Shown: positions 54,538 through 63,816 of the stretch, piece after piece
How positions within the stretch are numbered: position 1 is the stretch's first letter
Layout: each line of letters opens with the position of its first letter
NCBI GenBank assembly: GCA_938074205.1
Contig: CALJES010000012.1
Span: 1-64,000, forward strand
From: an uncultured bacterium
GTDB taxonomy: Bacteria; Armatimonadota; UBA5829
Reading direction: 5' to 3'
DNA length: 64,000 bases
Notes under the pieces: model-generated
What the model saw: only the letters and a program-made list of their open reading frames with translations
The model's database searches: none
Told to the model about the DNA's origin: nothing
Made by a program: the position numbers and the translations under genes

Positions 54538-55791
54538 TTGTACATCAGAGAAGAACTATGCGCATTCACATTCGATGTTCCCGCCGTAGATACGCACGCC
54601 CACCTACGGGCGCATGACTCGTTACCTCGTCCGATGGACGCGTTGGCACTTTTCAATGCGTCCGGGAATATGAGACAGTTGTGGGTAAGCTCTGGCGCTT
54701 TTTCGCGCTGCGACTACCGCCGGCTCAGGGAGTTTCAAAATTGGGAAGAACTGGCTGAATCGTTGGACAGCGTCAAAGCTACGGCATTCTATCGGGTATT
54801 CTTGAAAGGCTTGAAGCAACTCTATGGCCTCGACTTCCCAGAACTGGATAGCGAAGCGTTTGATCTGCTTTCTGAGAGAATTCGCCACGCGTACAACGAT
54901 CCCGACTGGTACCGAAAGGTCATCCGCGAAAAGGCACGAGTGAGCATTACTTGCCAGGACAGCCGAAGCTATATGGATCGCTCATTGCTTACGCCCGTGG
55001 CGAGGTTTGACAGTTACGTATGGTTTGGGCGCCCCGAGTGGCGGACAAAGATCATCGAGCAGCACGGAATTGAAAAGACTTCTACTCTGGATGGACTTAT
55101 TGATTGTCTGGAGCAGGACTTCCAATCAACCGTCAGCTCCGGCGCGGCAGCCGTCAAAAACAATAGTACTTGGTGTCGCAGGATCGAGTTCTCTGATCCA
55201 ACAGGGCACGACGCACAGCGCGCTTTGAGAGAATGCCTTGCGTCTGAGCATCCCAATGTGCAAGCGCTCAAGGTCCTCGGGGATTTTGTTATGAATCGTA
55301 TCTGTGAGCTCTGTGCACGGTATGACATTCCGCTTCAGCTTCACACAGGGCCGGCAGGCGGTGTGGATCACATAGTGGATTGGGGGAATCCGCTCTATCT
55401 GAACGAGTTGATGATACGCCATCCGCGCACGAAGTTCGTGTTGTTCCACGCGGGTGGACCGTTTGCAAATGAGTGCCGAGACTTGGCCGTTCAGATTCCT
55501 AACTGCTATCTAGATCTATGCGGAGTGATGGCAGTGCGCGGACTCAGAGCCGTGCTTGACGATTGGATCGAGCGCGTCCCGCACTCGAAGTTAATGTGGG
55601 GCACGGATGCAAGTCTCGTCGAGGAAATGTTCGCGCTAGTCATGAACTTTCGCAGCGTGCTCGTAGAGCTACTCACGGAACGAGTGGAGTGCGGTTACTT
55701 TTCAATTCAGACGGCAAAGGAAATTGCGAAGGCAATCCTTGGAGCAAATGCTCGTCGAGTAATAAAGATTTCTGGTGCTGTTGGGAGCTGA
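54538..55791 (+). CDS. Amidohydrolase 2 family protein
   Basis: The 417-residue TIM-barrel metalloenzyme has the HxH motif in AVDTHAHLRAHDSLP, a metal His in LQLHTGPAGG, FVLFHAGGPF, and the Asp in KLMWGTDASLVEEM. It resembles Amidohydro_2 and uronate isomerase-type proteins and could act on a sugar acid or lactone. TTG start at 54538 follows GGAGA. It begins 53 bp after the propeller gene. Confidence 0.82.
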   Translation: MYIREELCAFTFDVPAVDTHAHLRAHDSLPRPMDALALFNASGNMRQLWVSSGAFSRCDYRRLREFQNWEELAESLDSVKATAFYRVFLKGLKQLYGLDFPELDSEAFDLLSERIRHAYNDPDWYRKVIREKARVSITCQDSRSYMDRSLLTPVARFDSYVWFGRPEWRTKIIEQHGIEKTSTLDGLIDCLEQDFQSTVSSGAAAVKNNSTWCRRIEFSDPTGHDAQRALRECLASEHPNVQALKVLGDFVMNRICELCARYDIPLQLHTGPAGGVDHIVDWGNPLYLNELMIRHPRTKFVLFHAGGPFANECRDLAVQIPNCYLDLCGVMAVRGLRAVLDDWIERVPHSKLMWGTDASLVEEMFALVMNFRSVLVELLTERVECGYFSIQTAKEIAKAILGANARRVIKISGAVGS

Positions 55792-55810
55792 TACCAAGGA
55801 GGTTGACACT

Positions 55811-56866
55811 GTGCCCAAGGAAACTATGACTCCTCGCGAACGCTGGCTTGCGGTGCTCAGCCGCGAAAAGCCGGACCGCATCCCCATGGACTACTGGGCG
55901 ACCAGTGAAGTAAACGAGAAGTTGTGCCAATATCTTGGCTGCGATTTCGACGAAGCGATGAGGCGCCTGCACATAGACCGACCATTTGTAGTCACGGGTA
56001 GGTACGTGGGTCCACCGCTCGAGCCGGGCACAAGCGTTTTTGGTGTCAGGACCAAGCTTGTCGACTATGGCACAGGGACATACAATGAGGCTGTTGACGC
56101 GCCCCTTGCGCACTGCGAAAGTGTAGACGAAATTGAGGCAACCTACACATTTCCATCTCCGGACTGGTGGGACTATTCGCACTTACCTGAGCTCGTCAAG
56201 GACCATGAGCATGAGCCCATCCAGGGCGGCGGCTCAGAGCCGTTTCTACTGTACAAACAGCTGAGAGGCGAAGAGCAAGCATTTGTTGATCTCGTTGAGA
56301 ACCCGGATATCGTCGATTACGTCTTGGATAAACTTTTCGAGCTGGCTTATCAGAACACGCTGCGTATATTCGAAACCATACCTGGGAAGGTCATAATCAC
56401 ATATGTTGCTGAGGATCTGGGCTCGCAGACCGGGTTGATGTACTCACCGCATCATATCAGGCGATACCTTTTGCCTCGAATGAGACGTATGATCGAGCTT
56501 ACCAAGCAGCACGGCAGCTACGTTTTTCATCACGATGATGGAGCAATACGGGGAATACTACCTGATCTTGTCGATATCGGTATTGAAGTCTTGAATCCAG
56601 TTCAGTGGCGATGTCCCGGTATGGATAGAGAAAGCCTCAAGCGTGATTTTGGCGACCGATTGGTGTTCCACGGTGGTATGGATAACCAATACACACTTCC
56701 ATTCGGCACTGTTGAGGAGGTCCGACAGGAAGTGTTGGATAACTTTCGGATACTGGGTGCAGGAGGTGGGTATATACTCGCACCCTGCCACAACATACAA
56801 CCAGTAACCCCCGTCGAAAACATTGTGGCAATGTACGAAACAGGTTACGAGTACGGCTGGCAGTAA
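55811..56866 (+). CDS. Uroporphyrinogen decarboxylase-like (UroD/MtaA superfamily) protein
   Basis: The 351-residue TIM barrel starts at GTG 55811 behind AAGGAGG. It has MTPRERWLAVLSREKPDRIP, YSPHHIRRYLLPRMRRM, YVFHHDDGAIRGILPD, and ILAPCHNIQPVTPVENIVAM, where His and Cys bind zinc in the MtaA/CmuA methyltransferases. True UroD active-site arginines are not seen, so a methyltransferase or demethylase role in sugar or methoxy-compound breakdown is more likely than haem synthesis. It is the last gene of the plus-strand operon. Confidence 0.85.
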   Translation: MPKETMTPRERWLAVLSREKPDRIPMDYWATSEVNEKLCQYLGCDFDEAMRRLHIDRPFVVTGRYVGPPLEPGTSVFGVRTKLVDYGTGTYNEAVDAPLAHCESVDEIEATYTFPSPDWWDYSHLPELVKDHEHEPIQGGGSEPFLLYKQLRGEEQAFVDLVENPDIVDYVLDKLFELAYQNTLRIFETIPGKVIITYVAEDLGSQTGLMYSPHHIRRYLLPRMRRMIELTKQHGSYVFHHDDGAIRGILPDLVDIGIEVLNPVQWRCPGMDRESLKRDFGDRLVFHGGMDNQYTLPFGTVEEVRQEVLDNFRILGAGGGYILAPCHNIQPVTPVENIVAMYETGYEYGWQ

Positions 56867-56872
56867 ACATAA

Positions 56873-56896
56873 GGGGCGCAGTTGCAACTACGCCCC
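56873..56896. terminator. Bidirectional terminator between the convergent sugar operons
   Basis: GGGGCG (56873-56878) pairs with CGCCCC (56891-56896), with an inner AGTT/AACT stem. On the minus strand TTATGTTT follows, a T-rich tail that should end araB. The plus-strand tail is weaker. Confidence 0.7.
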
Positions 56897-56911
56897 ATCG
56901 AATCAACGACG

Positions 56912-58582
56912 CTACGAGTGTTGAGCTTCTCTGATCGCCTTCAGCCTCTTCATCACGTCGTTTTCTCCGCGCCCGAAATAATCGTGCAGCGTTTTATACT
57001 CGGCAAATAGTTTTGCATATACTTCGTGAGCTTCCGGATTCGGCTTGTAGCTGCGATCTTTTACACGTGCCATCTTCGCGGCAGCTTCCTTGATGCTGTC
57101 ATAACCGCCGCGGGTTTTCCCAGCGGCAACGGCACCCCACATTGCCGAACCCAATGCGCAGGTCTGGGCCGATTCCGCGATCTTGAATTCGCGGTTAGTA
57201 ACATCGGCATATATCTGCATGAGCATCTCATTTTTGTCCGGAAGACCGCCGCAGGCAACTATTTCATTCACCGCGACGCCGCTTGAGTCAAACGCATCGA
57301 TGATAATGTTTGTGCCGTAAGCGGTTGCTTCGATTAATGCACGATACATCTCTTCCGGCTTGGTGGCGAGTGTCAGGCCCAGCATCATGCCGGTAAGATC
57401 TACATCCACCAGGATGCTACGGTTCCCATTCCACCAGTCAAGCGCGATAAGTCCGCTTTGACCGGGCTTGAGTTTAGAAGCTTTCTCTTCCAGCAGCTTG
57501 TGAACGGATATGCCTCGTTCTTCTGCTTCTTGCTCGTAGTAAGCGGGCACGCAATTTTCAACAAACCAAGCGAAGTGATCGCCCACGCAACTCTGACCAG
57601 CTTCGAAACCAAAGAACCCAGGCAGTATGCCGTCCTCAACGTATCCGCACATTCCCTCGACTATCTTGGGCTCTTTTCCCAGCACCATGTGACAGTTCGA
57701 CGTGCCCATTATGATAACCATCGTGCCCACATCCGTAACTGTTGCTGCGGGTACTGCCACATGTGCGTCGATGTTTGCAACAGCTACTGCGGTTCCGGGC
57801 ATCAAACCCATCTTATCTGCCATCTGGGGCGTCAGTTCACCAGCCTTGCTCCCTATCGGTGAGATGTTACGACTCATCTTCTCGTCTACAACGTGCTCAA
57901 ATCTGGGATCGAGCGCTTTAAAAAAGTCGTTCGGTGGGAAGCCAGTCGCTTTTTCCCACATTGCCTTATAGCCAGCAGCGCATGCGTTTCGAGTTTCCAC
58001 CCCGGTCATCTGAAGTACAATCCAATCGCCGGCCTCTATCAGCCGGTCTGCCGCTTGGTAAACCTCCGGGGCTTCGTCTAGTATCTGCAAGGCTTTGGGG
58101 AAGAACCACTCAGAGGAAATCTTTCCGCCATAGCGCATCAGTATGTGCTCATACCCAAGCTCGTGAGCCACTTGGTTTATCTTGTTTGCCTCCGGCTGAG
58201 CTGCATGGTGCTTCCACAGCTTAACCCAAGCGTGCGGGTTACCAGCCCATTTTGGGTCGAAGCACAGCGGATCGCCTTTCTTATCGATGGGTAGCATTGT
58301 GCAGGAGGTAAAGTCTATGCCGATTCCTATGACGTCTTCAGGTTTCACTCCGGCTTGCTTCAAAACAGTAGGCACTGTTACTTCCAGTGCTTTGATGTAG
58401 TCGCGTGGATCTTGAAGCGCCCAATCCGGCGGCAGCTTTTCGCCTGTAGAAGGCAGGTACTCGTCGATCACTCCGTTTGAGTATTCGTACACCTCCGATG
58501 CTACTTCTCTGCCCGTTTCCACTTCGACTAGAAGAGCACGAGCGGACAGAGTACCAAAGTCGATCCCGAGAGAGTATTTCAT
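56912..58582 (-). CDS. araB: Ribulokinase (AraB-like)
   Basis: The 556-residue FGGY kinase phosphorylates L-ribulose or a similar ketose. N-terminus [20 protein letters not shown] is the ATP-binding ACD fold, [20 protein letters not shown] and [13 protein letters not shown] follow, and [21 protein letters not shown] is the second FGGY signature region. AGGAGG lies 7 bp before the ATG at 58582. It is the last gene of the minus operon. No araA or araD is present. The lyxose isomerase and FucI-like enzyme could feed it. Confidence 0.92.
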   Translation of the reverse strand: MKYSLGIDFGTLSARALLVEVETGREVASEVYEYSNGVIDEYLPSTGEKLPPDWALQDPRDYIKALEVTVPTVLKQAGVKPEDVIGIGIDFTSCTMLPIDKKGDPLCFDPKWAGNPHAWVKLWKHHAAQPEANKINQVAHELGYEHILMRYGGKISSEWFFPKALQILDEAPEVYQAADRLIEAGDWIVLQMTGVETRNACAAGYKAMWEKATGFPPNDFFKALDPRFEHVVDEKMSRNISPIGSKAGELTPQMADKMGLMPGTAVAVANIDAHVAVPAATVTDVGTMVIIMGTSNCHMVLGKEPKIVEGMCGYVEDGILPGFFGFEAGQSCVGDHFAWFVENCVPAYYEQEAEERGISVHKLLEEKASKLKPGQSGLIALDWWNGNRSILVDVDLTGMMLGLTLATKPEEMYRALIEATAYGTNIIIDAFDSSGVAVNEIVACGGLPDKNEMLMQIYADVTNREFKIAESAQTCALGSAMWGAVAAGKTRGGYDSIKEAAAKMARVKDRSYKPNPEAHEVYAKLFAEYKTLHDYFGRGENDVMKRLKAIREAQHS

Positions 58583-58648
58583 ACGTCTTCCTCCTGATCT
58601 TTTCACATCGGCTGAACATCTAGAGCTTCCAGCGAGTGCGGATATTGC

Positions 58649-59719
58649 TTACAATTCGCCTCGCCTGGTTAGGAAGTCCTTGTAGATTTCCTCGTAAAGT
58701 CGAACATCTGTGAATGTGTCCTCAGCGGTTGAATCAAACGGCTCTCCGGACTTTATCTTCTCGATGAAATGCACTGCCTCATTCTTGTATGACCATGTCC
58801 AGGCGGGCGAGGGCGCAGGATGCACTGTGGCAGGCGTGGGCTTATTTCGGTATACCTCCACAGACGCAGTGACGTTCTTAAGGAGCAGCGAGGGAGAGCT
58901 AGTCAGAACCCAACCGTGCTCAAAGTATACCTGAGTGTGCTCGTCCCAGGAATGGTGAGAAACCAGGCCGCTTTCCATTACGGTACGCACACCGGCGACC
59001 TCCATGATCGTTGTGCCCCAGACACCGTTGTCGTCTAGGTCGGCTACTCTAACCTTCGCATCGTCTCCTGCGTCAACCAGCCAGCGAACCAAGTTTATGT
59101 TGTGCGTGTACTGCTGCAAGAACTCTAAATAGGGTCGATACCATTTTTCCGGCAGCCACTCGGGCACTACGACCGGTGAAGGCGCCTTCGGCTCACTGCT
59201 TTTTTCAACAGGTGTGTCGATTCCGCCCAGCCAATCTCCGCAGAATCCGTGAGTGCGAATATATGTAATCCGTCCAAGCTCACCCGACTTGCGAAACTCG
59301 CGAATGGTATCCCTGGCAATTATGTTTCCCGAATCGTAGCGCTTCATATACGCCACCATCAGCCGTGCTCCGCCGGCACGTTCAGCTTCCAGGATTCGCT
59401 TTGCTGCTTCGACTGTCGTCGCCATAGGCTTTTCCACGAATACGTGTTTGCCGGCTTTAAGAAAGTCTATCGCCATTTCGCCCTGGGCTGCGTAGCCTGC
59501 AGATATCCCTACAGCGTCTATATCCGGATCTTGCGCCATTTCGAGGTGATGGGCGTAACGCTTGGGTATATGGTACCGATCTGCGACGCGCTCGCGAATA
59601 TCGCTTCTGACTTCAGCAAGCGCAACAAACTCACAATCGGGAATACTAGCAAAATTGGGAATATGGACTGCCTGGGCCATGAAACCACAACCGACGTAGC
59701 CAAACCTTACTTTTTCCAT
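58649..59719 (-). CDS. Gfo/Idh/MocA family oxidoreductase (GH-linked)
   Basis: The 356-residue dehydrogenase starts at ATG 59719 behind GGAGGTCACAAG. EKVRFGYVGCGFMAQAVHIP is the NAD-binding site, FVEKPMATTVEAAK the EKP motif, and YTHNINLVRWLVDAG the catalytic helix with His. The third such enzyme in the window, it is co-transcribed with the alcohol dehydrogenase and glycoside hydrolase genes and likely oxidises a released sugar. Confidence 0.9.
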   Translation of the reverse strand: MEKVRFGYVGCGFMAQAVHIPNFASIPDCEFVALAEVRSDIRERVADRYHIPKRYAHHLEMAQDPDIDAVGISAGYAAQGEMAIDFLKAGKHVFVEKPMATTVEAAKRILEAERAGGARLMVAYMKRYDSGNIIARDTIREFRKSGELGRITYIRTHGFCGDWLGGIDTPVEKSSEPKAPSPVVVPEWLPEKWYRPYLEFLQQYTHNINLVRWLVDAGDDAKVRVADLDDNGVWGTTIMEVAGVRTVMESGLVSHHSWDEHTQVYFEHGWVLTSSPSLLLKNVTASVEVYRNKPTPATVHPAPSPAWTWSYKNEAVHFIEKIKSGEPFDSTAEDTFTDVRLYEEIYKDFLTRRGEL

Positions 59720-59759
59720 TCTTGTGACCTCCTGCTTCCGACTATTTCTCACAGTGCTA

Positions 59760-60608
59760 TTATTGCCTTCGCTTATAAACAGACTTCGAGCGAGTTTCTT
59801 GCAACTCCAAGCCCATCTCGTTCTTGCTGAGTATTGCCAGAGACAAGTCGATAAGCTCGTTAGCTTCCGCCGGCGTCATTGTTCCCACCGTCACCATATC
59901 CTGTGGTCGGATAGTGTTCCAAACGAAGTTCAGAGCCTGGAACGGCCGTATCTGCCCTGCTGCCATCGGCTTTATGGTCATCACCGGTTTTTTGGCATTG
60001 TGGATAATCTGAGCAGTCCAATCAACTTCCAAGGGCATCATGAACCCCATAGCGTTATAGATGGCTATGTAGGTTTCCACGTCAAGTCCGCTCTCATCGG
60101 CGAAGATGATCGACTCCGGAAGATGTGTGCTCAATCCGGGGATCATGCCACGCTCTCTGATCATTCGGCAGACTATGTCCATCTGCCTAATCCGGCGTGT
60201 CAGGCGGTCAACTAGTACGTCCGTCACTGAGGTATGCGGCATGCATATGCGCGCGCCGAGCTTCGCATTGGCATCAAGTATACGCGCAACTTCATCGAAT
60301 ACCAGACCTTCTGTTGTTAAGGGTAGTCCGGGTGTGGCGATGAGTATGAGTTCCTTACCAACCCGGTCTTCGGCATCCTTTTTAGCATCCTGCAGGTTCG
60401 GTCCGTCGGCGTAGCCCATCACAGCGTTGACACCTGCGCGAAGAAAGACCTCAAGCACATCCGCCAACGCCTTTGAATTGCTGAAACTCTGCTTTATAAG
60501 CTGGTTCTTAGCAGGCGTGCAGTGGCTGTAACCGAAGAACCAGTTAGTTCCAATAATCATTCGAGGCAGCGACAATCCACCTACGAGCGTCCGTGGAAAG
60601 CCCGTCAT
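59760..60608 (-). CDS. TIM-barrel protein, aldo/keto reductase-like
   Basis: The 282-residue protein begins FPRTLVGGLSLPRMIIGTNWFFGYSH and has GVNAVMGYADGPNLQDA, ILIATPGLP, MIPGLSTHLPESIIFADESG and TVGTMTPAEANELIDLSLAIL. The last segment and the alternating strand-helix layout resemble aldo/keto reductases, though the Tyr/Lys/Asp/His tetrad is not clearly preserved. It has no signal peptide, sits 21 bp after the glycoside hydrolase gene and 40 bp before the dehydrogenase, and its function is not known. Confidence 0.6.
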   Translation of the reverse strand: MTGFPRTLVGGLSLPRMIIGTNWFFGYSHCTPAKNQLIKQSFSNSKALADVLEVFLRAGVNAVMGYADGPNLQDAKKDAEDRVGKELILIATPGLPLTTEGLVFDEVARILDANAKLGARICMPHTSVTDVLVDRLTRRIRQMDIVCRMIRERGMIPGLSTHLPESIIFADESGLDVETYIAIYNAMGFMMPLEVDWTAQIIHNAKKPVMTIKPMAAGQIRPFQALNFVWNTIRPQDMVTVGTMTPAEANELIDLSLAILSKNEMGLELQETRSKSVYKRRQ

Positions 60609-60629
60609 TTCTTACACCCCTAACCTAGT

Positions 60630-62663
60630 CTAGTACTCTAGAACTACCATCTGGTGGCAGGTGAATTCGTCGACCTTGATCTTGACCTTGTTGTTAGTCA
60701 CCTGGAATTCAATCTCCTGTCCCTGAGGCTGCAACATAGCGCGTCTTATGTTTCTCGGGAGGTTCAAGCTGAGATCGACGTTGCGCAGAGGCAGCAGGTC
60801 TTCTATCACCTCGATGCGGTTTGAGTCGCGCACGTACCCATCTGGCGACAAGTGGACCTGGGCTCCCCGCGATATCGTGTTGGCGTAGAGCAAGTGGAGC
60901 ACGTAGCGGCTGTGTGGCTTTTGATCCATCAAGGTCACGCGGGCGGTAGAGGGTATATTGGTTTCAAGGGTTATGTCTTCCCCAAGGAGTAGTCGGATTG
61001 CGTTGGCTGCGTACTGTCGATACGCTACAGCGCCGAGGGCATGATATATTGAGAAGATGGGGTGCGCAAGATACAGGATGTTCCCCTTTCGCACTCCTGC
61101 CGGATGACCTGTGCGATCTGCAGCTGGAGCGTGCTGATGACTGCAGAAGTGCTTCCAAGTTCGATTGAAGTACGGCTGGCGAACATGCCCCAACGCCTCA
61201 CCAGTCGTGGGTTTTACCCGCTGAGATCTTAGATACATCACTAGCGGGCTTCTGACAAACGACGGCGCCAACTGTGGGGTCGTCGACTTGTCTGAACTGA
61301 AATCTATGTAATCCGGCTGGAAAGGACTCTCACCCACATACTCGGCACCTACGTCTAAAGCAAAACCGGATTCATCATCAGCAAGACCGCTCTTTCCCGT
61401 TAACAGCAGCTTGCCCCCTGACGCCAAGTATTGCCCCAGCTTGCGCTTTAACTCCTCGTCGATGCGGATGATATCCGGCAGGATAAGCAGCTTGTACGGT
61501 GTGAGGTCTACTTGCCGATCGATGAGATCGAAAAGGAAATGTTCCTCGAAGAGCACGCGTCCGGCACCAGTATCCGGATTCCTATCCGCAGATTCGGCTT
61601 CACTGGACAAGACGGCAATGTCGGCAACAGACGTAACATCATCGCACCAAGGCTCCTTCGCTTCGACTTCTTTATATGCTTCACCGATAAGCGCGTATGT
61701 CGTGACATCCATTTCGCCGGTCGGATGAAGCTGGTCTCCTACAGAACACTTAGAGCCGTGGGCAAGCATTGCGGCGCACTCGTAGCGAAGTGCATTGGGG
61801 TGCTTATAACCGCCGAATTCGCCCCAGGTGGTATGGAACTTGCCGGTCATTCCCAGGTAATCCAACCCCGTGTGTTGGCAGTACTTAGCCGACATCGGGA
61901 AGTGGTCATATCCCCAGCCGCCTGTAGGCAGGGATTCGAGTTCGAGGTGACTGAAAAACTGGAGAATGTCGCGTTTGCCCTTGCGAATGTGCCCACTGTT
62001 GTGAAACACAGGCATGTCGGCACGCTCTGACCGACAGGCTGCCGTAGCTTCTCGGTAGTATCGTAGCAGCGCTGCCTCAGCGCATTTTTGGCGATCTTCC
62101 GGCTTATCCGGGTCGAGACCGTTGCTGAACATATACTCCATGCACCACTTGCAGCAGCACGGTCCCTGGTGAATGATGTCTAGAAATATACCGTCGCATT
62201 CTGGGAAGAGATGTACAGCCTCGCGGATCTGATCACACAGATAGTCAAGGTAGGGCGTATTGAAGCACATAGTCTTGAACCCGGGGCGGTTTAGCGGACC
62301 GGTCCATCCTTGAAACGCTCCCTCAATTGATATTTCACGCCACTCGGGATGTTCCTCGGCCATAAAGTTATCGACACCTGCCGAGATGTAGATTGGTACA
62401 TTGACACCGATCTCTTTCGAAGCGTCCATCTGGGCACGCAGAAGGTCGAAATTGAGATGCGGATGCATTCGCCCGACCTTGGTAGGGTGATAGCTCCAGC
62501 CATGGTGGCACTTAGAAAAGCACGTTATCGAATTTACTCGCCCGATCTTCAGGGCTTCCTGCCACTTCTTTTTATCGAATTTCTCGCCTACACCGTGGAT
62601 GTGTGGCGATGTGTGGAAGTCCAAATGTACTTGCCGAAAACGCAGTTTGTACACTTCTTTCAC
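60630..62663 (-). CDS. GH42-like glycoside hydrolase with trimerisation domain
   Basis: The 677-residue protein has an N-terminal TIM barrel (RQVHLDFHTSPHIHGVGEKFD, IFLDIIHQGPCCCKWCMEYMF, WGYDHFPMSAKYCQ) and a middle amidotransferase-like beta-galactosidase trimerisation domain (YKLLILPDIIRIDEELKRKLG, GGKLLLTGKSGLADDE), then a C-terminal beta domain. DI(I)HQG at the end of a barrel strand marks a likely acidic catalytic site. GTG start at 62663 or 62654. Its closest class is GH42/alpha-amylase-like proteins of Armatimonadota and Planctomycetes. The substrate is unknown, and no signal peptide is seen. Confidence 0.8.
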   Translation of the reverse strand: MKEVYKLRFRQVHLDFHTSPHIHGVGEKFDKKKWQEALKIGRVNSITCFSKCHHGWSYHPTKVGRMHPHLNFDLLRAQMDASKEIGVNVPIYISAGVDNFMAEEHPEWREISIEGAFQGWTGPLNRPGFKTMCFNTPYLDYLCDQIREAVHLFPECDGIFLDIIHQGPCCCKWCMEYMFSNGLDPDKPEDRQKCAEAALLRYYREATAACRSERADMPVFHNSGHIRKGKRDILQFFSHLELESLPTGGWGYDHFPMSAKYCQHTGLDYLGMTGKFHTTWGEFGGYKHPNALRYECAAMLAHGSKCSVGDQLHPTGEMDVTTYALIGEAYKEVEAKEPWCDDVTSVADIAVLSSEAESADRNPDTGAGRVLFEEHFLFDLIDRQVDLTPYKLLILPDIIRIDEELKRKLGQYLASGGKLLLTGKSGLADDESGFALDVGAEYVGESPFQPDYIDFSSDKSTTPQLAPSFVRSPLVMYLRSQRVKPTTGEALGHVRQPYFNRTWKHFCSHQHAPAADRTGHPAGVRKGNILYLAHPIFSIYHALGAVAYRQYAANAIRLLLGEDITLETNIPSTARVTLMDQKPHSRYVLHLLYANTISRGAQVHLSPDGYVRDSNRIEVIEDLLPLRNVDLSLNLPRNIRRAMLQPQGQEIEFQVTNNKVKIKVDEFTCHQMVVLEY

Positions 62664-62713
62664 CTCGCGGAAAGATATTATGTGGAAAAGAATATCAGCA
62701 CGTGAGAATATGT

Positions 62714-63748
62714 TTACTCGCTGACCTCCACGATTGCTCGGATTACACCGTCGCGCTTCGAGAATGCAAGGTCCAAGGCCTCTGCGGTTTTTTCCAAAGG
62801 GAACCTATGTGTTGCCAAAGCAGCGGCGTTCATTTTGCCCTGCGCAACCAATTCTGCAGCACGTTCCGTAGTCATGTTGCTCCGGCGCACGAATATTGCA
62901 GTGAGCTGCTTTCGCCTCGCGTCGGACGCATCAAACGGATAGGTATCGCTAGAGGGTATCCCAACAATGAGTATCTTGCCTAGCACCCTTGTTAGGCGTG
63001 CCGTCTGCCTGACCGCGTCGTCCTCGCCTGTGCACTCTATAACGATGTCCGCGCCTCGGCCGTTAGTAAAATTCGCGACGTCTTGTTCCGCTGTCGTAGG
63101 CGTGGTGACGTGGGTCGCACCGAGCTTTAGTGCAGATAGCCGGCGAGCTTCTATCGGTTCGCTGACAATGATCCTTTCTACGCCAACTGTCCGAACTGCC
63201 TGGAGCACGGACAAGCCTATGCCTCCGGCACCCAAAATTGCTACCACATCACCAGGGTTCGGCTCAGCCAAGTCGCAAGCGTACACGCCTATAGCCAGGG
63301 GTTCGAGCATTGCTATCTCGTCAAACGTGAGCGATTCTGGAACCTTCAGACACAGCCTCGCAGGCCAGGCAACATAGTCTCGGAGGCATCCGTCCACCGG
63401 CGGAGTTCCAAAAAAAGGTATTCCGGGACACACGTTGTAGTGACCTTTTTGACACCACTCGCATTTCAGGCACGGTTTGGCAGGCTCTAGCGCGACGCGG
63501 TCGCCCGGTTTCAGATTGGTAACGTCTGCTCCCACCGACTCGATAACACCGGACGCTTCGTGCCCCAGAACTATTGGAGATGTTACCACCGTGGATCCAA
63601 TACGTCCCTCTCGGTAGTAGTGCAGATCCGAAGCGCATATACCGACAGATTTTATGCGTATCAGGACTTCGTCCGAAGCATAGGTCGGTACGGGTTCATC
63701 ATGCATGCGTAGGTCCAACGGACCATGAAGTCTCAATGCTCTCATCAA
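62714..63748 (-). CDS. Zinc-dependent alcohol/polyol dehydrogenase
   Basis: The 344-residue MDR enzyme has the catalytic zinc site C38, H63, E64 (GICASDLHY, VLGHEASG), a structural zinc site C93, C96, C99 and C107, and the NAD fold in VAILGAGGIGLSVLQAV. It resembles sorbitol, xylitol and threonine dehydrogenases. It is the first gene of the minus operon, with a near-consensus promoter at 63788-63816. It probably oxidises a polyol from the sugar pathway downstream. Confidence 0.93.
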   Translation of the reverse strand: MMRALRLHGPLDLRMHDEPVPTYASDEVLIRIKSVGICASDLHYYREGRIGSTVVTSPIVLGHEASGVIESVGADVTNLKPGDRVALEPAKPCLKCEWCQKGHYNVCPGIPFFGTPPVDGCLRDYVAWPARLCLKVPESLTFDEIAMLEPLAIGVYACDLAEPNPGDVVAILGAGGIGLSVLQAVRTVGVERIIVSEPIEARRLSALKLGATHVTTPTTAEQDVANFTNGRGADIVIECTGEDDAVRQTARLTRVLGKILIVGIPSSDTYPFDASDARRKQLTAIFVRRSNMTTERAAELVAQGKMNAAALATHRFPLEKTAEALDLAFSKRDGVIRAIVEVSE

Positions 63749-63787
63749 TCACCTACCAGCCTACAGTAGTCGAATTGCGCCTGGGGT

Positions 63788-63816
63788 AGATTAGCACGCG
63801 GTGCAGGTGATGTCAA
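63788..63816 (-). promoter_or_regulatory. Strong promoter of the minus sugar operon
   Basis: On the minus strand perfect TTGACA (63811-63816) and TGC-TAATCT (-10 at 63788-63793) are exactly 17 bp apart, an extended -10 promoter, 40 bp ahead of the ADH start. Confidence 0.75.
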
